From the NCBI RefSeq assembly GCF_000691145.1, contig NZ_ASJC01000002.1:124001-188000 (forward strand): a DNA stretch of 64,000 nt, written 5' to 3'. Of the stretch, positions 27,967-37,434 are shown in pieces. The position numbers and the translations under genes are program-made. Within the stretch, counting starts at the first letter, position 1. The number at the start of each line of letters is the position of its first letter. The notes under the pieces are model-generated. The model did no database searches. It was not told where the DNA came from and saw only the letters and a program-made list of their open reading frames with translations. Source of the stretch: Bacillus altitudinis 41KF2b (GTDB taxonomy: Bacteria > Bacillota > Bacilli > Bacillales > Bacillaceae).

Positions 27967-29340
27967 TCACTTTGCGTCCTTCAATCGCCAGCTCAGGACA
28001 TCACGTAAAAATTCCGGCATGAAATATTCGATGTGTCCATGGTCACGTATATGAGGAAAAAGAGAACCAAGTGTATACATATCCACTGTGCCAACCGTAT
28101 AGGAATCATCTTCTTTGACGAGTTGATCGTTTACATAGACCTCTTTTACTCGTTTGGTTTCGCCCTCTTCTAATGAATAAGTCAAACCGCTGTATAGCAT
28201 TTTCCCCATCAGTTCGCCTCTAAAGCCAAAGCCTTTGATGCGTAGCTGTTCCATTTTTTCTTCACAGCCACGAGACACTGTTTCGACCAATTGCTTCCCA
28301 GTAAGCGTCACCCGGATTGGATTAATGGGATGCGGGCATATCCGGTGAATGTCTTCTCTAGTGACGATGCCAGCCTCTAATGAATCAAGCACCATCCCTG
28401 CATTCATCATGCCGATATCTGCCTCGCACCATTCTTTAATGGCATCTGTTAAAAGTTGCGGAAGCTGGGAGTCATCAAACCACTTTGTTTCGAGCTTTGA
28501 TTTAATGGATGTCACTTTTTCCTGCATGAGTGACTTCGCTCTTCTTTCAGCTTTCTGTAAAGTCATGATCGCTTCATCGGATTCGCTGATCAGCTGGTCC
28601 ACTGATTGCACCGTCGCTTTTTTCTCGATGAGCTCGCTACTCGCTGTGTCAATGGTCAGCTCGACACAGCCAATATAATGCCCATACTTTTCAGCACATG
28701 CAAGAAGAACGCCATTATCCATTTCGCCCTGTTCTAAAAGATGATGCGTATGTGAGCCTAAGATGATGTCGATTTCTGGGAAGTCATGGGCTACCTCTCG
28801 ATCATGGATGATGCCTAGATGGGAAAGAAGAACAATGACATCGGCTTGTCCTTTCACTTCTTGCAGCATCTCCCGTATGCTCTCAAATGGGTCTGTAATG
28901 TCCCAGCCCAGCTTTTCATAGACAGGTGTATACGCAATGGTCACCCCTAAGACGGCGATCTTCAGTCCATTGTTCAACGTGATCACTTCATAAGGCTTTG
29001 CCCACGATGGTCTTTTGCCTTTTTCAAATAAATTAGATAAAATCACCGGGAATTGCGCGTCTTTGTACAATTGGTCGAGCTGCTCATGAGGCAACGTAAT
29101 GCCTTCATTATTACCAATTGTGACGCCATCATAGCCAAGCTGATTGAGAAGTTTGACATTCACTTTTCCATAATCCGCTTCTGATACAAGGTTTACTCGA
29201 TCCATATGATCGCCAATATCAAATAAGAGCATCTGATCGTGAACTTGACGCTTTTCTTCAATATAAGCTGCGATTTTTGGCCAGTTTTCAAAGTGGCTGT
29301 GCAAGTCGTTTGTATGATATAACCATAGCTTCTGCAGCAT
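27967..29340 (-). CDS. yunD: YunD, 5'-nucleotidase-family metallophosphoesterase
   Basis: A 457-residue dimetal phosphoesterase. The N-terminal motif HTNDLHSH (residues 9-16), then GDHMDR, and GSHTHH carry metal ligands; the usual GNHE appears as GNNE, so one histidine is replaced, a variant also seen in YunD relatives as I recall. The C-terminal half is the 5'-nucleotidase substrate domain. No signal peptide is present, so it is cytoplasmic. The start is ATG at 29340 with GAGGGAGAG upstream. Confidence 0.9.
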   Translation of the reverse strand: MLQKLWLYHTNDLHSHFENWPKIAAYIEEKRQVHDQMLLFDIGDHMDRVNLVSEADYGKVNVKLLNQLGYDGVTIGNNEGITLPHEQLDQLYKDAQFPVILSNLFEKGKRPSWAKPYEVITLNNGLKIAVLGVTIAYTPVYEKLGWDITDPFESIREMLQEVKGQADVIVLLSHLGIIHDREVAHDFPEIDIILGSHTHHLLEQGEMDNGVLLACAEKYGHYIGCVELTIDTASSELIEKKATVQSVDQLISESDEAIMTLQKAERRAKSLMQEKVTSIKSKLETKWFDDSQLPQLLTDAIKEWCEADIGMMNAGMVLDSLEAGIVTREDIHRICPHPINPIRVTLTGKQLVETVSRGCEEKMEQLRIKGFGFRGELMGKMLYSGLTYSLEEGETKRVKEVYVNDQLVKEDDSYTVGTVDMYTLGSLFPHIRDHGHIEYFMPEFLRDVLSWRLKDAK

Positions 29341-29403
29341 GTTGATCTCTCCCTCAAGTTGTCACTGAACCGTCTCGTTCAAGTTGAAAGCCGCAGCTCT
29401 CAT

Positions 29404-30255
29404 TTAACTAAATAAATCTAACTGCTTCGGGGATAAGCTTGAATACGTCAAATCCAGCAAATCAATCATTTGCTGGCCATTCGTCGCCGCATCTCCGCCT
29501 GAGTTATTATTAAATACGACATATACATCTTTCGACTGCTGATGCAGGATGTCGAGGTTCTTTTTCCATTCCTTTAGTTCAGCTTCATTATATAAATATA
29601 AGTAACGAACTTCACGCCAGTTCTCATGATCTGCCGGGTGAAGCCAGCCTTGTTTATTTCTTCCGTGGAAACGGACCAATGTTTTGTCACGGTGTGTGGC
29701 TTTTATGACTGGCGGTATAGACCCTTCTCCGACTTGCGGTTCATCACAGACGGAATGAATCCACCCTTCTTTCTCCATAAAGGATAAGGTTTGTTCATAA
29801 AACTCGTCTGAAAACCAAGTTCGGTTTCGGAATTCGAGTGCACAAGGAATGTCCCCCATCTTCTCCTTACACCATCTTAAATAGTGGACGTGCTCCTTTT
29901 TGCAATCAAACCATGGTGGAAATTGAAACAGAACCATCGCCAGTTTCCCTGCTCGAATGAGAGGAGTCAGTGAAAGAATAAAGGCATCAAACATTTCTTC
30001 CTTTGAAGCAAACGGGATCTCGCCTCTTTGATGCCCGGTCATTCCTTGATAAGCTTTCACAACAAATTGAAAGGCGTCTGGCGTATCTTTTATCCATTTT
30101 TCATGGTTGCGCTCAGGCTGAACAGCATAAAAGCTTGCATCCAGTTCCACAATGGGAAACGTTGATGCGTAGTGAAACAGCTTTTGAGAGCTGCCGATTC
30201 TCGGCGGGTACAGACTGTCATGATCGCCCCAACCAGTTAATCCGATATAAATCAT
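29404..30255 (-). CDS. yunF: YunF, DUF72 TIM-barrel protein
   Basis: A 283-residue DUF72 protein with the family's N-terminal IGLTGWGDHDSLYPP, the FYAVQPE block and a C-terminal DVYVVFNNN segment. The family adopts a TIM barrel, but its chemistry is unknown. The start is ATG at 30255 with AAGAGGTGAG upstream. The yunE gene that I expect between yunD and yunF in B. subtilis is absent. Confidence 0.88.
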   Translation of the reverse strand: MIYIGLTGWGDHDSLYPPRIGSSQKLFHYASTFPIVELDASFYAVQPERNHEKWIKDTPDAFQFVVKAYQGMTGHQRGEIPFASKEEMFDAFILSLTPLIRAGKLAMVLFQFPPWFDCKKEHVHYLRWCKEKMGDIPCALEFRNRTWFSDEFYEQTLSFMEKEGWIHSVCDEPQVGEGSIPPVIKATHRDKTLVRFHGRNKQGWLHPADHENWREVRYLYLYNEAELKEWKKNLDILHQQSKDVYVVFNNNSGGDAATNGQQMIDLLDLTYSSLSPKQLDLFS

Positions 30256-30423
30256 CTATCTCACCTCTTGCCACTTGCTTGTCTAAACGGATTTTCCCAT
30301 TGAAAGTCTTTGTTTCTTGGGATACCCATCTTTCTGAAAGAAATTCTTCTGTCTACAACATATCATATTTACCCATTTTTCTGAATGAAGATGACTGATG
30401 TGATGTTGCCCTGCCATCTTTTT

Positions 30424-30440
30424 TGTGATATTACATCACA
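30424..30440. promoter_or_regulatory. Inverted repeat upstream of the PucR-type regulator
   Basis: TGTGAT-ATTAC-ATCACA is a perfect 6-bp inverted repeat about 120 bp before the regulator gene, in the roughly 305-bp gap to yunF. A related half, TGATGTGATG, lies about 30 bp upstream. It resembles an operator. I see nothing else convincing in the gap. Confidence 0.5.
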
Positions 30441-30560
30441 ACTTTCTATCTAAATTGAATGAAGCTGATAACATAAAATTGATATCAGAGACTTTGACAG
30501 CGATTGTCCATTTTTTTATTCATCTTCACCAAAGGCTTCAGCTCTAAAAAAGGAGAATGA

Positions 30561-31739
30561 GTGGATATGAACATTGTCGATCATCATGTTGAAGCATTGC
30601 AAAAAGTGGCCCAAAGAATTCATCAGCCTGTCTATTTGATCAATCAGTATGGACGTATTCTTTTCACCTCACCCCAAGGTATGACAAATCCAGATTGGAT
30701 ACAAATGCTCCGCTTGTTTCACAGTACGCAGCAGCATTATTTTTCTATGGTTCATTCAAAAGAAAGCGTTTCTGTTTTTCCTATCTATATAAACGAACAA
30801 GCTTATGATTATTTAGTCGTTCCCGCCTTCATTCATCCTCAAGACGACATGGAGCTACATTTGACCATTGTACAAGCTGTAAATGCCATGTCCATTTCAC
30901 GCATCAAACAACATGCCATTAAGCAATCGACAGAGCGAGCCAAAAATGAATGGTTTCGCAAATGGATGGAGGGGACGATTTCCTTAGAGCAAGATGTCAC
31001 CCGCCTAACACGCATGTTTGGATTAAACACAACGATTCCCTATTTATGTATCGTCTGTCAACTTGATCAGAGCAGTCATTTCTCTTGTTTCCTTAAGCAG
31101 CAAACCCTTGTAGATGATGTGTTTGCTTTACTTGAAAGCACCCTTTCTCACTGTCCATTTCCCGCCTTTCTTTTTGTCAAAGGAGATATCGGCATCTTCC
31201 TTATAGAAGAGACTGGCGGGTGGCAGGCAATGAACAAATCGATCTGCTCTTTTTTAAAACAAATGCAGATCCTTATTAAACAGCATGTGCATGCCACCAT
31301 TTCCTTTGGTGTAAGCTTAAGCGGTTATATCATCACCGATCTGCCAAAAGGATTCAGTGAAGCTGCCCATGCTCTGCAATCAGGCCAGCTCTCATTACGA
31401 GCTGAATATATTCAGTTCTATCAAGCAAAAGATGTGTCAGATTTACTGAAGCTCATCCCAGCAAAAGATTTAACAACATTCTATGAGCGGTACCTCCACC
31501 CATTATATGAACAATCACAAGTCGATCCAAACCTTCTCCACACCTTATCTGTTTATGTCGAAACACATTGCCATATTTCAGAAACAGCCAAACGTTTATC
31601 TGTTCATCGCAACACCGTGATATATCGACTAGAGAAATGTGAAGAACTGCTTCAGATCAGCCTAAAAGATCCTGACGCAACATTGCGCTTGCGCTTAGCT
31701 TTGCGGATTCAAAAGCACCTTTCATCCGATTCGTATTGA
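30561..31739 (+). CDS. PucR/CdaR-type transcriptional regulator
   Basis: A 392-residue regulator with a sensory N-terminal region (residues 1-110, PAS/GAF-like in composition), a central GGDEF-like segment and a C-terminal PucR helix-turn-helix (about 333-390) containing the typical [20 protein letters not shown]. The start is GTG at 30561 with AAAGGAG upstream. It ends about 65 bp before the oxalate decarboxylase gene in the same direction, so it probably responds to oxalate or a related acid and controls that gene. That link is inferred from position. Confidence 0.85.
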   Translation: MDMNIVDHHVEALQKVAQRIHQPVYLINQYGRILFTSPQGMTNPDWIQMLRLFHSTQQHYFSMVHSKESVSVFPIYINEQAYDYLVVPAFIHPQDDMELHLTIVQAVNAMSISRIKQHAIKQSTERAKNEWFRKWMEGTISLEQDVTRLTRMFGLNTTIPYLCIVCQLDQSSHFSCFLKQQTLVDDVFALLESTLSHCPFPAFLFVKGDIGIFLIEETGGWQAMNKSICSFLKQMQILIKQHVHATISFGVSLSGYIITDLPKGFSEAAHALQSGQLSLRAEYIQFYQAKDVSDLLKLIPAKDLTTFYERYLHPLYEQSQVDPNLLHTLSVYVETHCHISETAKRLSVHRNTVIYRLEKCEELLQISLKDPDATLRLRLALRIQKHLSSDSY

Positions 31740-31803
31740 ATCTTTTTTTCTTACGTCTCATATATTTTGGAGGAGAAATGTGAATGACAAGGAGTGGTGT
31801 CAA

Positions 31804-32961
31804 ATGGATGATGAGATTCGTCACATCCCGCAACCGATTCGAGACGATGGGGCCGGCGCAACCGATTTAGGCCCGCGAGACGTTCTGCGCGATATGGAGA
31901 ACCCAGATATGTTCGTTCCCCCTAAAACGGATGCGGGGACGATTCCTAATTTAAAATTTTCATATTCTGATACACATATGCACTTGAATCATGGCGGCTG
32001 GTCGAGGGAAATTACTGAGCGAGAGCTGCCTGTTTCAACAACGATTGCTGGTGTGAACATGCGGCTTACGCGCGGAGGTGTTCGTGAGCTTCATTGGCAT
32101 AAGCAGGCGGAATGGGCATATATGATTTTAGGCAAAGCCCGGATCACATCTGTAGATGCAGAAGGACGGAATATGATCGCTGATGTAGAAGAAGGAGACT
32201 TGTGGTATTTTCCGCCCGGTATTCCGCACTCCATTCAAGGTCTTGAGGATGGCTGTGAGTTTCTCCTTGTGTTTGATGATGGTGCTTTTTCTGAATTTGA
32301 TACGTTCACCATCACAGACTGGTTTGCTCATACACCAAAAGACATTCTTTCTGCTAATTTCGGCGTGCCAATCAAGCTGTTTGATCACATTCCACATAAA
32401 CAACGCTATATGTTTCAAGGCTCTTCACCGGCATCCATTGAAAGCCAAACAGTCTCTGATCCATACGGCGGCATCAAACCGCCATTTACCCACCAGCTCC
32501 TTCGTCAAAAACCAATCGTGACCTCTGGTGGAACCGTGCGAATCGTCGACTCACGCAATTTTCCAGTATCGAAAACGATTGCTGCTGCACTTGTGGAGGT
32601 AAAACCTGGAGGGATGAGAGAAATGCATTGGCACCCGAATAATGATGAGTGGCAATACTATTTAACTGGTACAGCTAAAATGACGGTTTTTGGAGCAGGC
32701 GGGACAGCTCGTACTTTTAATTACAGAGCAGGTGATGTTGGTTATGTTCCTTTCGGGATGGGGCATTACATACAAAACATCGGGCAAACAAGCCTTTGGT
32801 TTCTAGAAATGTTTAAAAGCGATCGATTTGCTGATATTTCATTGAACCAATGGATGGCCTTAACCCCTCCTCAATTAGTGAAGGAGCATTTGCATGTGGA
32901 TGATGCATTGATTCATGCGTTGCATAAAGAAAAATCACCAGTTGTGAAGTATGAGCGATGA
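31804..32961 (+). CDS. Oxalate decarboxylase, bicupin
   Basis: A manganese bicupin that splits oxalate to formate and CO2. N-cupin ligands are His97, His99 and Glu103 ([10 protein letters not shown]) and His142; C-cupin ligands lie in [11 protein letters not shown] and GMGHYIQN. The active-site lid is SEFDT (163-167) instead of SENST of OxdC, but the essential glutamate is kept. The ATG at 31804 has AAGGAG nine bases upstream and gives 385 residues, as in OxdC; a GTG at 31780 with its own GGAGGA site would add eight residues. It has no signal peptide. Confidence 0.92.
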   Translation: MDDEIRHIPQPIRDDGAGATDLGPRDVLRDMENPDMFVPPKTDAGTIPNLKFSYSDTHMHLNHGGWSREITERELPVSTTIAGVNMRLTRGGVRELHWHKQAEWAYMILGKARITSVDAEGRNMIADVEEGDLWYFPPGIPHSIQGLEDGCEFLLVFDDGAFSEFDTFTITDWFAHTPKDILSANFGVPIKLFDHIPHKQRYMFQGSSPASIESQTVSDPYGGIKPPFTHQLLRQKPIVTSGGTVRIVDSRNFPVSKTIAAALVEVKPGGMREMHWHPNNDEWQYYLTGTAKMTVFGAGGTARTFNYRAGDVGYVPFGMGHYIQNIGQTSLWFLEMFKSDRFADISLNQWMALTPPQLVKEHLHVDDALIHALHKEKSPVVKYER

Positions 32962-32963
32962 CG

Positions 32964-32999
32964 AAAAAAACCGATCCATTTGTGCTGATCGGTTTTTTC
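32964..32999. terminator. Bidirectional terminator between the oxalate decarboxylase and MFS genes
   Basis: AACCGATC pairs with GATCGGTT over a ten-base loop, with A7 and T6 flanks. Confidence 0.88.
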
Positions 33000-33009
33000 T
33001 ATGCTGTCT

Positions 33010-34203
33010 TTACGATACGGCATGGGAATGTTGCTGCGCTTTTTTCGCCCATAAAATAGAAGCAATGAAACTCATACAAAGTACCAGCGTTCCAAACATA
33101 AATGGCAGCTCAATATTCACATCAAATAAAATACCCGCAAGACTTGGCCCGACGATATTCGCAAGGCTCATAAAGGAGGTATTGAGGCCGCCTGCTACCC
33201 CCTGCTGATTCCCTGCCATTTTAGAAAGTAATGTATTGAGGGCTGGGCGAACAAACGAGGTGGCCGATAAAAATAAAATGGAGCCCGTAAAAATGAGCCA
33301 AAAGGAAGGGGCAAAGCGGCAGGCAATCAGCATAAACGCCGCAGCTAAAAGGGCATAACGGACGACTCGCATTTCGCCAAATCGTTTCACAAAGGTATTT
33401 ACTAAAGCACCTTGAACGATGACACCCGCAAGTCCAGCTACCGTAATGACAAATGCAATATCCTTCGGTGTAAAGCCATGTTTTTGGTCCACATATAAGC
33501 CAAAAATCGATTCAAAATGAATGATTCCGAAATTCAAAACAAAGGCCAAGATAAACAAAAAACCGTATGGTGTTTTTAAAGCCTGAATCATCTGCGTAAA
33601 AGGATTGAAATGAAGCTCTTTATTCAATCGTGCTTCTTCCTGCTTTTCCTTTGTTAAGGTTTCAGGTAAGAACAAGAAAGACAACAACGTCGACAGGGCT
33701 GCAAAAGAACCAGCGATGAGGAAAGGAAAAGCAATTCCAAACTCAACCAAATAACCGCCCACACCCGGTCCAATGACAAAACCAAGTGTCATTGCAGCAC
33801 TAAAAAGACCCATCCCTTTCCCTCGGTCCTTTTCACTTGTGATATCAGCAATGTAGGCAAACATGGCGGGCATCAGCAGCGCACCAGCAGCTCCGCCTAA
33901 AAATCGAGACACAAACAGCATCCAAAGCTGATCCGCAAATGCAAAAATAAACTGGGCAATCGTAAAGCCGGCAATCCCGGCAATAATCAATTTTCTGCGT
34001 CCAAATCGATCAGTCAGCGCTCCAGCGACGGGTGATAAGGCAAATTGTGTGAGGCCAGTTGCAGCAACGAGGAAACCAAGTGTTTTCCCAGTTGCACCAA
34101 AGGCTTCAATATAACTTGGCATGACAGGAACGATCAGACCAAATCCAAGCATGGCGATAAAAATATTGAGCATCAAAATGTACAATCTGCCCATTTTTTT
34201 CAT
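33010..34203 (-). CDS. MFS drug/proton antiporter-type exporter
   Basis: A 397-residue, 12-helix major facilitator protein of the DHA1 type (Bmr/TetA-like). The loop 2-3 motif TDRFGRRKL is near residues 62-70. The motif C region GFVIGPGVGGYL in helix 5 is typical of drug/H+ antiporters, and a charged central loop lies near residues 190-205. The start is ATG at 34203 with AAAGAGG upstream. No local regulator is evident and the substrate is unknown. Confidence 0.87.
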   Translation of the reverse strand: MKKMGRLYILMLNIFIAMLGFGLIVPVMPSYIEAFGATGKTLGFLVAATGLTQFALSPVAGALTDRFGRRKLIIAGIAGFTIAQFIFAFADQLWMLFVSRFLGGAAGALLMPAMFAYIADITSEKDRGKGMGLFSAAMTLGFVIGPGVGGYLVEFGIAFPFLIAGSFAALSTLLSFLFLPETLTKEKQEEARLNKELHFNPFTQMIQALKTPYGFLFILAFVLNFGIIHFESIFGLYVDQKHGFTPKDIAFVITVAGLAGVIVQGALVNTFVKRFGEMRVVRYALLAAAFMLIACRFAPSFWLIFTGSILFLSATSFVRPALNTLLSKMAGNQQGVAGGLNTSFMSLANIVGPSLAGILFDVNIELPFMFGTLVLCMSFIASILWAKKAQQHSHAVS

Positions 34204-34323
34204 ATCAAAACCTCTTTCTTCAAAATAAATGAAAATGATGACAAAAATGATAAGAACTTCTTCAGTATAGCGATATCACTCTCTATAAGTCTAGTTTTTC
34301 AAAAAACAGCGTTTTTTCCCAAA

Positions 34324-34353
34324 TAAAAAATACCCGCTGGTGGCGAGTATTTT
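34324..34353 (-). terminator. Terminator of pucG
   Basis: AATACTCGC pairs with GCGGGTATT (one wobble), followed by T6 on the minus strand. Confidence 0.75.
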
Positions 34354-34366
34354 GAGTATCCCTTTT

Positions 34367-35593
34367 TTATTCAGCTTGTTCATAGATGGAGAGAGCCGCC
34401 TGTAACCCGGCACCACAATTGATAGCTGCGCCGTATTTCATCAAGATGGCTTCAAGGCCTGCTAAAACAAATAGAATATTTTCCTTTCGGCAGCTATAAC
34501 CCATTGAGCCAATTCTCCATATCCGTCCTGCAAGCGGCCCAAATGAACTCGCAATTTCAATTCCAAAATGATGAAGAAGATCAGCCCGGACCGCTTCTCC
34601 GTCGATATCACTTGGAATGACGATACACGTCACGACTGGCATTTTGCAGTCTGGATCACCAAATAATTCAAGCCCCATCGCTTCAAGTCCTGCCATTAAA
34701 GCCTTTTCATGAAACAAGTGGCGCTGAAAACGTTCCTCCAAGCCTTCTTCCAGCACAAGACGAACCCCTTCTCTCAGTGCATAAAGCATCGTCGTCGCTT
34801 CTGTATGATGATTTAACCGCCTCGGGCTCCAATAATCTTGCAGCTGGCTTAGATCAAAGTAATTGCTTTTGATTGGAGAAATGTCTACCTGTTTCTGCAG
34901 TTCGTCCTGTGTTGCAATCCCTTTTTCTACTTTCTTTCTCGATTGTACGACGTCTGCCACCCGGTCATTATATGTGATCGGTGACATCCCTGATGGAACA
35001 GACAAGCATTTCTGCGAGCCCCCAATTGCCGCATCAATTTTCCATTCGTCTACCTTGACCTCGACACCCCCAATTGTCGCCACAGCGTCTACAATAAAAA
35101 GCGCATCAAGCGCTCGGCATGCTTCACCAATTTTCTCAAGCGGCTGTAATCTTCCGGTAGATGTTTCACCATGAACCATCGCAACAATTTTCGGCTTGAC
35201 TTGATGCATCTCTGCGATGATGTCGTCTTGCTTAAAAACCGTTCCCCATTCACATTCCATTGTATGTACCTCAGCACCATAGCGCTGTCCAATTTCAATC
35301 AGCAAATGACCGAAGCGTCCAAAGACCGGAACGAGCATCACATCTCCGGGCTCGATCACACTGGCAAGCACAGCTTCAAGTCCTGAGCGGGACGTCCCAT
35401 CAATTGGATAAGCCCATTCATTTTCTGTTTGAAAAAGTGATCGTAATAAGGTCATCGTTTCATTCATGATCTCTGTAAATGCAGGATCAAATTGACCAAG
35501 AATTGGTGTACTCATCACCCGAAGGACTCTCGGATCTACTTCGACAGGTCCTGGTGTCATAATGGTTCTAGTAGGTGTGTGTAGTTCTTTCAC
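34367..35593 (-). CDS. pucG: (S)-ureidoglycine-glyoxylate aminotransferase
   Basis: A PLP aminotransferase of the allantoin pathway that transfers an amino group from ureidoglycine to glyoxylate. The PGPVEVDPRVLR start block, VDAVATIGG and the PLP lysine in GGSQKCLS are present, as is the C-terminal WRIGTMGYSC-like block. The start is uncertain: GTG at 35593 fits the ribosome site GGGAGAGG and gives 408 residues; ATG at 35602 is the alternative. No other puc genes are in the window, unlike in B. subtilis. Confidence 0.9.
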   Translation of the reverse strand: MKELHTPTRTIMTPGPVEVDPRVLRVMSTPILGQFDPAFTEIMNETMTLLRSLFQTENEWAYPIDGTSRSGLEAVLASVIEPGDVMLVPVFGRFGHLLIEIGQRYGAEVHTMECEWGTVFKQDDIIAEMHQVKPKIVAMVHGETSTGRLQPLEKIGEACRALDALFIVDAVATIGGVEVKVDEWKIDAAIGGSQKCLSVPSGMSPITYNDRVADVVQSRKKVEKGIATQDELQKQVDISPIKSNYFDLSQLQDYWSPRRLNHHTEATTMLYALREGVRLVLEEGLEERFQRHLFHEKALMAGLEAMGLELFGDPDCKMPVVTCIVIPSDIDGEAVRADLLHHFGIEIASSFGPLAGRIWRIGSMGYSCRKENILFVLAGLEAILMKYGAAINCGAGLQAALSIYEQAE

Positions 35594-35775
35594 GTTATCC
35601 ATCCTCTCCCTTGCTGTGTCCATCCTTATATGCCCACTTATACAGCAATGCTGATAAAATAGCAATCTCTTTTCTTACGAATTGATTACATAAAATTTAC
35701 GATAAATCCATTTATTTCTTTATGGCAATATGATAGAACTAAAGAGTATACATTCCCTATGAAGGAGGAAATAGA

Positions 35776-36654
35776 ATGAAAAGATCTTTATTTGGAACTG
35801 TGGCCGCCGGAATCATGATTTTCGGTACATTTGCCGCTCCGCTGCCTCCCGCTGCAAATGCTCAAGGCTTTACTCTGAATGAACCGAGTCAAACCATCAC
35901 CTTTTCCCCGTTACAGCTACAAACCGAAACATCTGCTCAACATGCGAAAACAACCGCTTCAAGTCAAATTGATTCCTATTACCAATCTGCTGCTGGCAAA
36001 TCTGGGCCTGCTCTTAAGAAAGCATTACACGATATTATTGATGATCATACGCAGCTATCCTACAGCCAGGTTTGGGACGCATTAAAGAAAACGGATGAAG
36101 ACCCAAAAAATCCAAGCAATGTGCTTTTGCTCTATAGCGGTATCTCCAGGTCAAAGCAAGCAAATGGAGGAAACGTGGGACAGTGGAACCGGGAGCATGT
36201 GTGGGCTAAATCTCACGGCAATTTTGGGACGAGCCAGGGACCTGGTACAGATCTCCACCACCTTCGGGCAACAGACGTACAAACGAATAGCACACGAGGA
36301 AATTTAGATTTTGATATAGGCGGAAATGAATACAAGGGAGCGCCGGGCAACTTCTACGACAGCGACTCATTTGAACCTCATAGCCGGGTGAAAGGAGATG
36401 TAGCAAGAATGCTCTTTTATATGGCCGTCCGATATGAAGGTGATGATCATTTCCCAGATTTAGAATTGAACAACAAAGTGAATAATGGAAGCGCCCCTCT
36501 TCACGGCAAAATGTCTGTCCTATTGAAATGGCACAAGCAAGATCCAGTCGATCAAATCGAACGGAATCGTAACGAAATCATCTATCAAACGTACCAGCAC
36601 AATCGCAATCCTTTTATTGATCACCCTGAATGGGTAAGCGATATTTGGGAATAA
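35776..36654 (+). CDS. bsn: Bsn, secreted endonuclease I-type ribonuclease
   Basis: A 292-residue secreted nuclease (B. subtilis YurI/Bsn), Mg-dependent and of the endonuclease I family. The signal peptide runs to about residue 31 (NAQ). The beta-beta-alpha-metal active site is visible as GTDLHHLRATDVQTNSTRGN near residues 155-174. The WNREHVWAKSHG block lies just before it. The start is ATG at 35776 with AAGGAGG upstream. It ends in a strong terminator. It is next to pucG as in B. subtilis. Confidence 0.92.
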   Translation: MKRSLFGTVAAGIMIFGTFAAPLPPAANAQGFTLNEPSQTITFSPLQLQTETSAQHAKTTASSQIDSYYQSAAGKSGPALKKALHDIIDDHTQLSYSQVWDALKKTDEDPKNPSNVLLLYSGISRSKQANGGNVGQWNREHVWAKSHGNFGTSQGPGTDLHHLRATDVQTNSTRGNLDFDIGGNEYKGAPGNFYDSDSFEPHSRVKGDVARMLFYMAVRYEGDDHFPDLELNNKVNNGSAPLHGKMSVLLKWHKQDPVDQIERNRNEIIYQTYQHNRNPFIDHPEWVSDIWE

Positions 36655-36699
36655 AAAAGAGAGGCACTGCTATGAACAAGCAGTGCCTTTCTTTTTTTC
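36654..36699. terminator. Bidirectional terminator between bsn and the FhuF-like gene
   Basis: AGGCACTGCT pairs with AGCAGTGCCT, flanked by A6 and T7. The stem overlaps the last codons of the FhuF-like gene. Confidence 0.87.
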
Positions 36700-37413
36700 A
36701 AGCGGACAGACGAGACAATAATCAAGACTTTCCGATTTCTTCTCAAGCTTATAATACATACAGCAAGTCTTTCGATTTGATGTGTCTAGCAAACTTTCAT
36801 CTAAATTTAAGCTGTGCTGAAAAGGATTTTGCTTCGCTCCGAAAAGATCACCCGATGCCTTCTTCAGAAACAAATAATCCTCCCGTACGCGCTCTTTCAT
36901 TTTAGGCTCTTCCGTTTCTCGCATCATGCTACGGTAAAGAGAATTGATACGTACCGCTACATTTTCCCATAAAATTGAATACGGAAGTCTTGAAGTACGT
37001 TTCAATACATCTAAAAGAGGTGTGACACACTGCGTAAATAGCATGCGGACGACCTGCTCTCTCCACTCATGACGATCTCCTTCTGACTGAACAAATGAAC
37101 AGAGCGTTTCATCTAGCTCAATTTTACGATCTTCTCTAAAGACACACGCCTCTGGTGAAAACCGATAGACAGCATCATACATCGTCATCAAGTACAAAGT
37201 AGAACTAACAGCTAAATAGGCATAGCGCTTTGAAAACATGGATGCCGCCACTGCTATATTCGGGGCATGCATCGCTTCCTTTTCAGCTTCTAATAAACGT
37301 CTGATAGATGCTTCTGAAACAAGCGCAGCAAGTGTGCGATCAGATGTCATTGGTCCATTTGTGATGTGTACCCCGAAATCAAGTAATTCTCTCTCAACCC
37401 ACTCTGGCCTCAT
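36670..37413 (-). CDS. FhuF-like ferric-siderophore reductase
   Basis: A 247-residue protein of the FhuF/IucA C-terminal type. The C-terminal cysteine cluster is CC-x14-C-x2-C (from CCMYYKLE to CLVC), the [2Fe-2S] binding pattern of siderophore-iron reductases that release iron in the cytoplasm, although the spacer is longer than in E. coli FhuF. It is the last gene of the siderophore uptake unit, about 20 bp after the second permease. The start is ATG at 37413 with TGGGGG upstream. Confidence 0.83.
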   Translation of the reverse strand: MRPEWVERELLDFGVHITNGPMTSDRTLAALVSEASIRRLLEAEKEAMHAPNIAVAASMFSKRYAYLAVSSTLYLMTMYDAVYRFSPEACVFREDRKIELDETLCSFVQSEGDRHEWREQVVRMLFTQCVTPLLDVLKRTSRLPYSILWENVAVRINSLYRSMMRETEEPKMKERVREDYLFLKKASGDLFGAKQNPFQHSLNLDESLLDTSNRKTCCMYYKLEKKSESLDYCLVCPLEKKKGTACS

Positions 37414-37434
37414 ATCAAAACCCCCATCTTTCGT

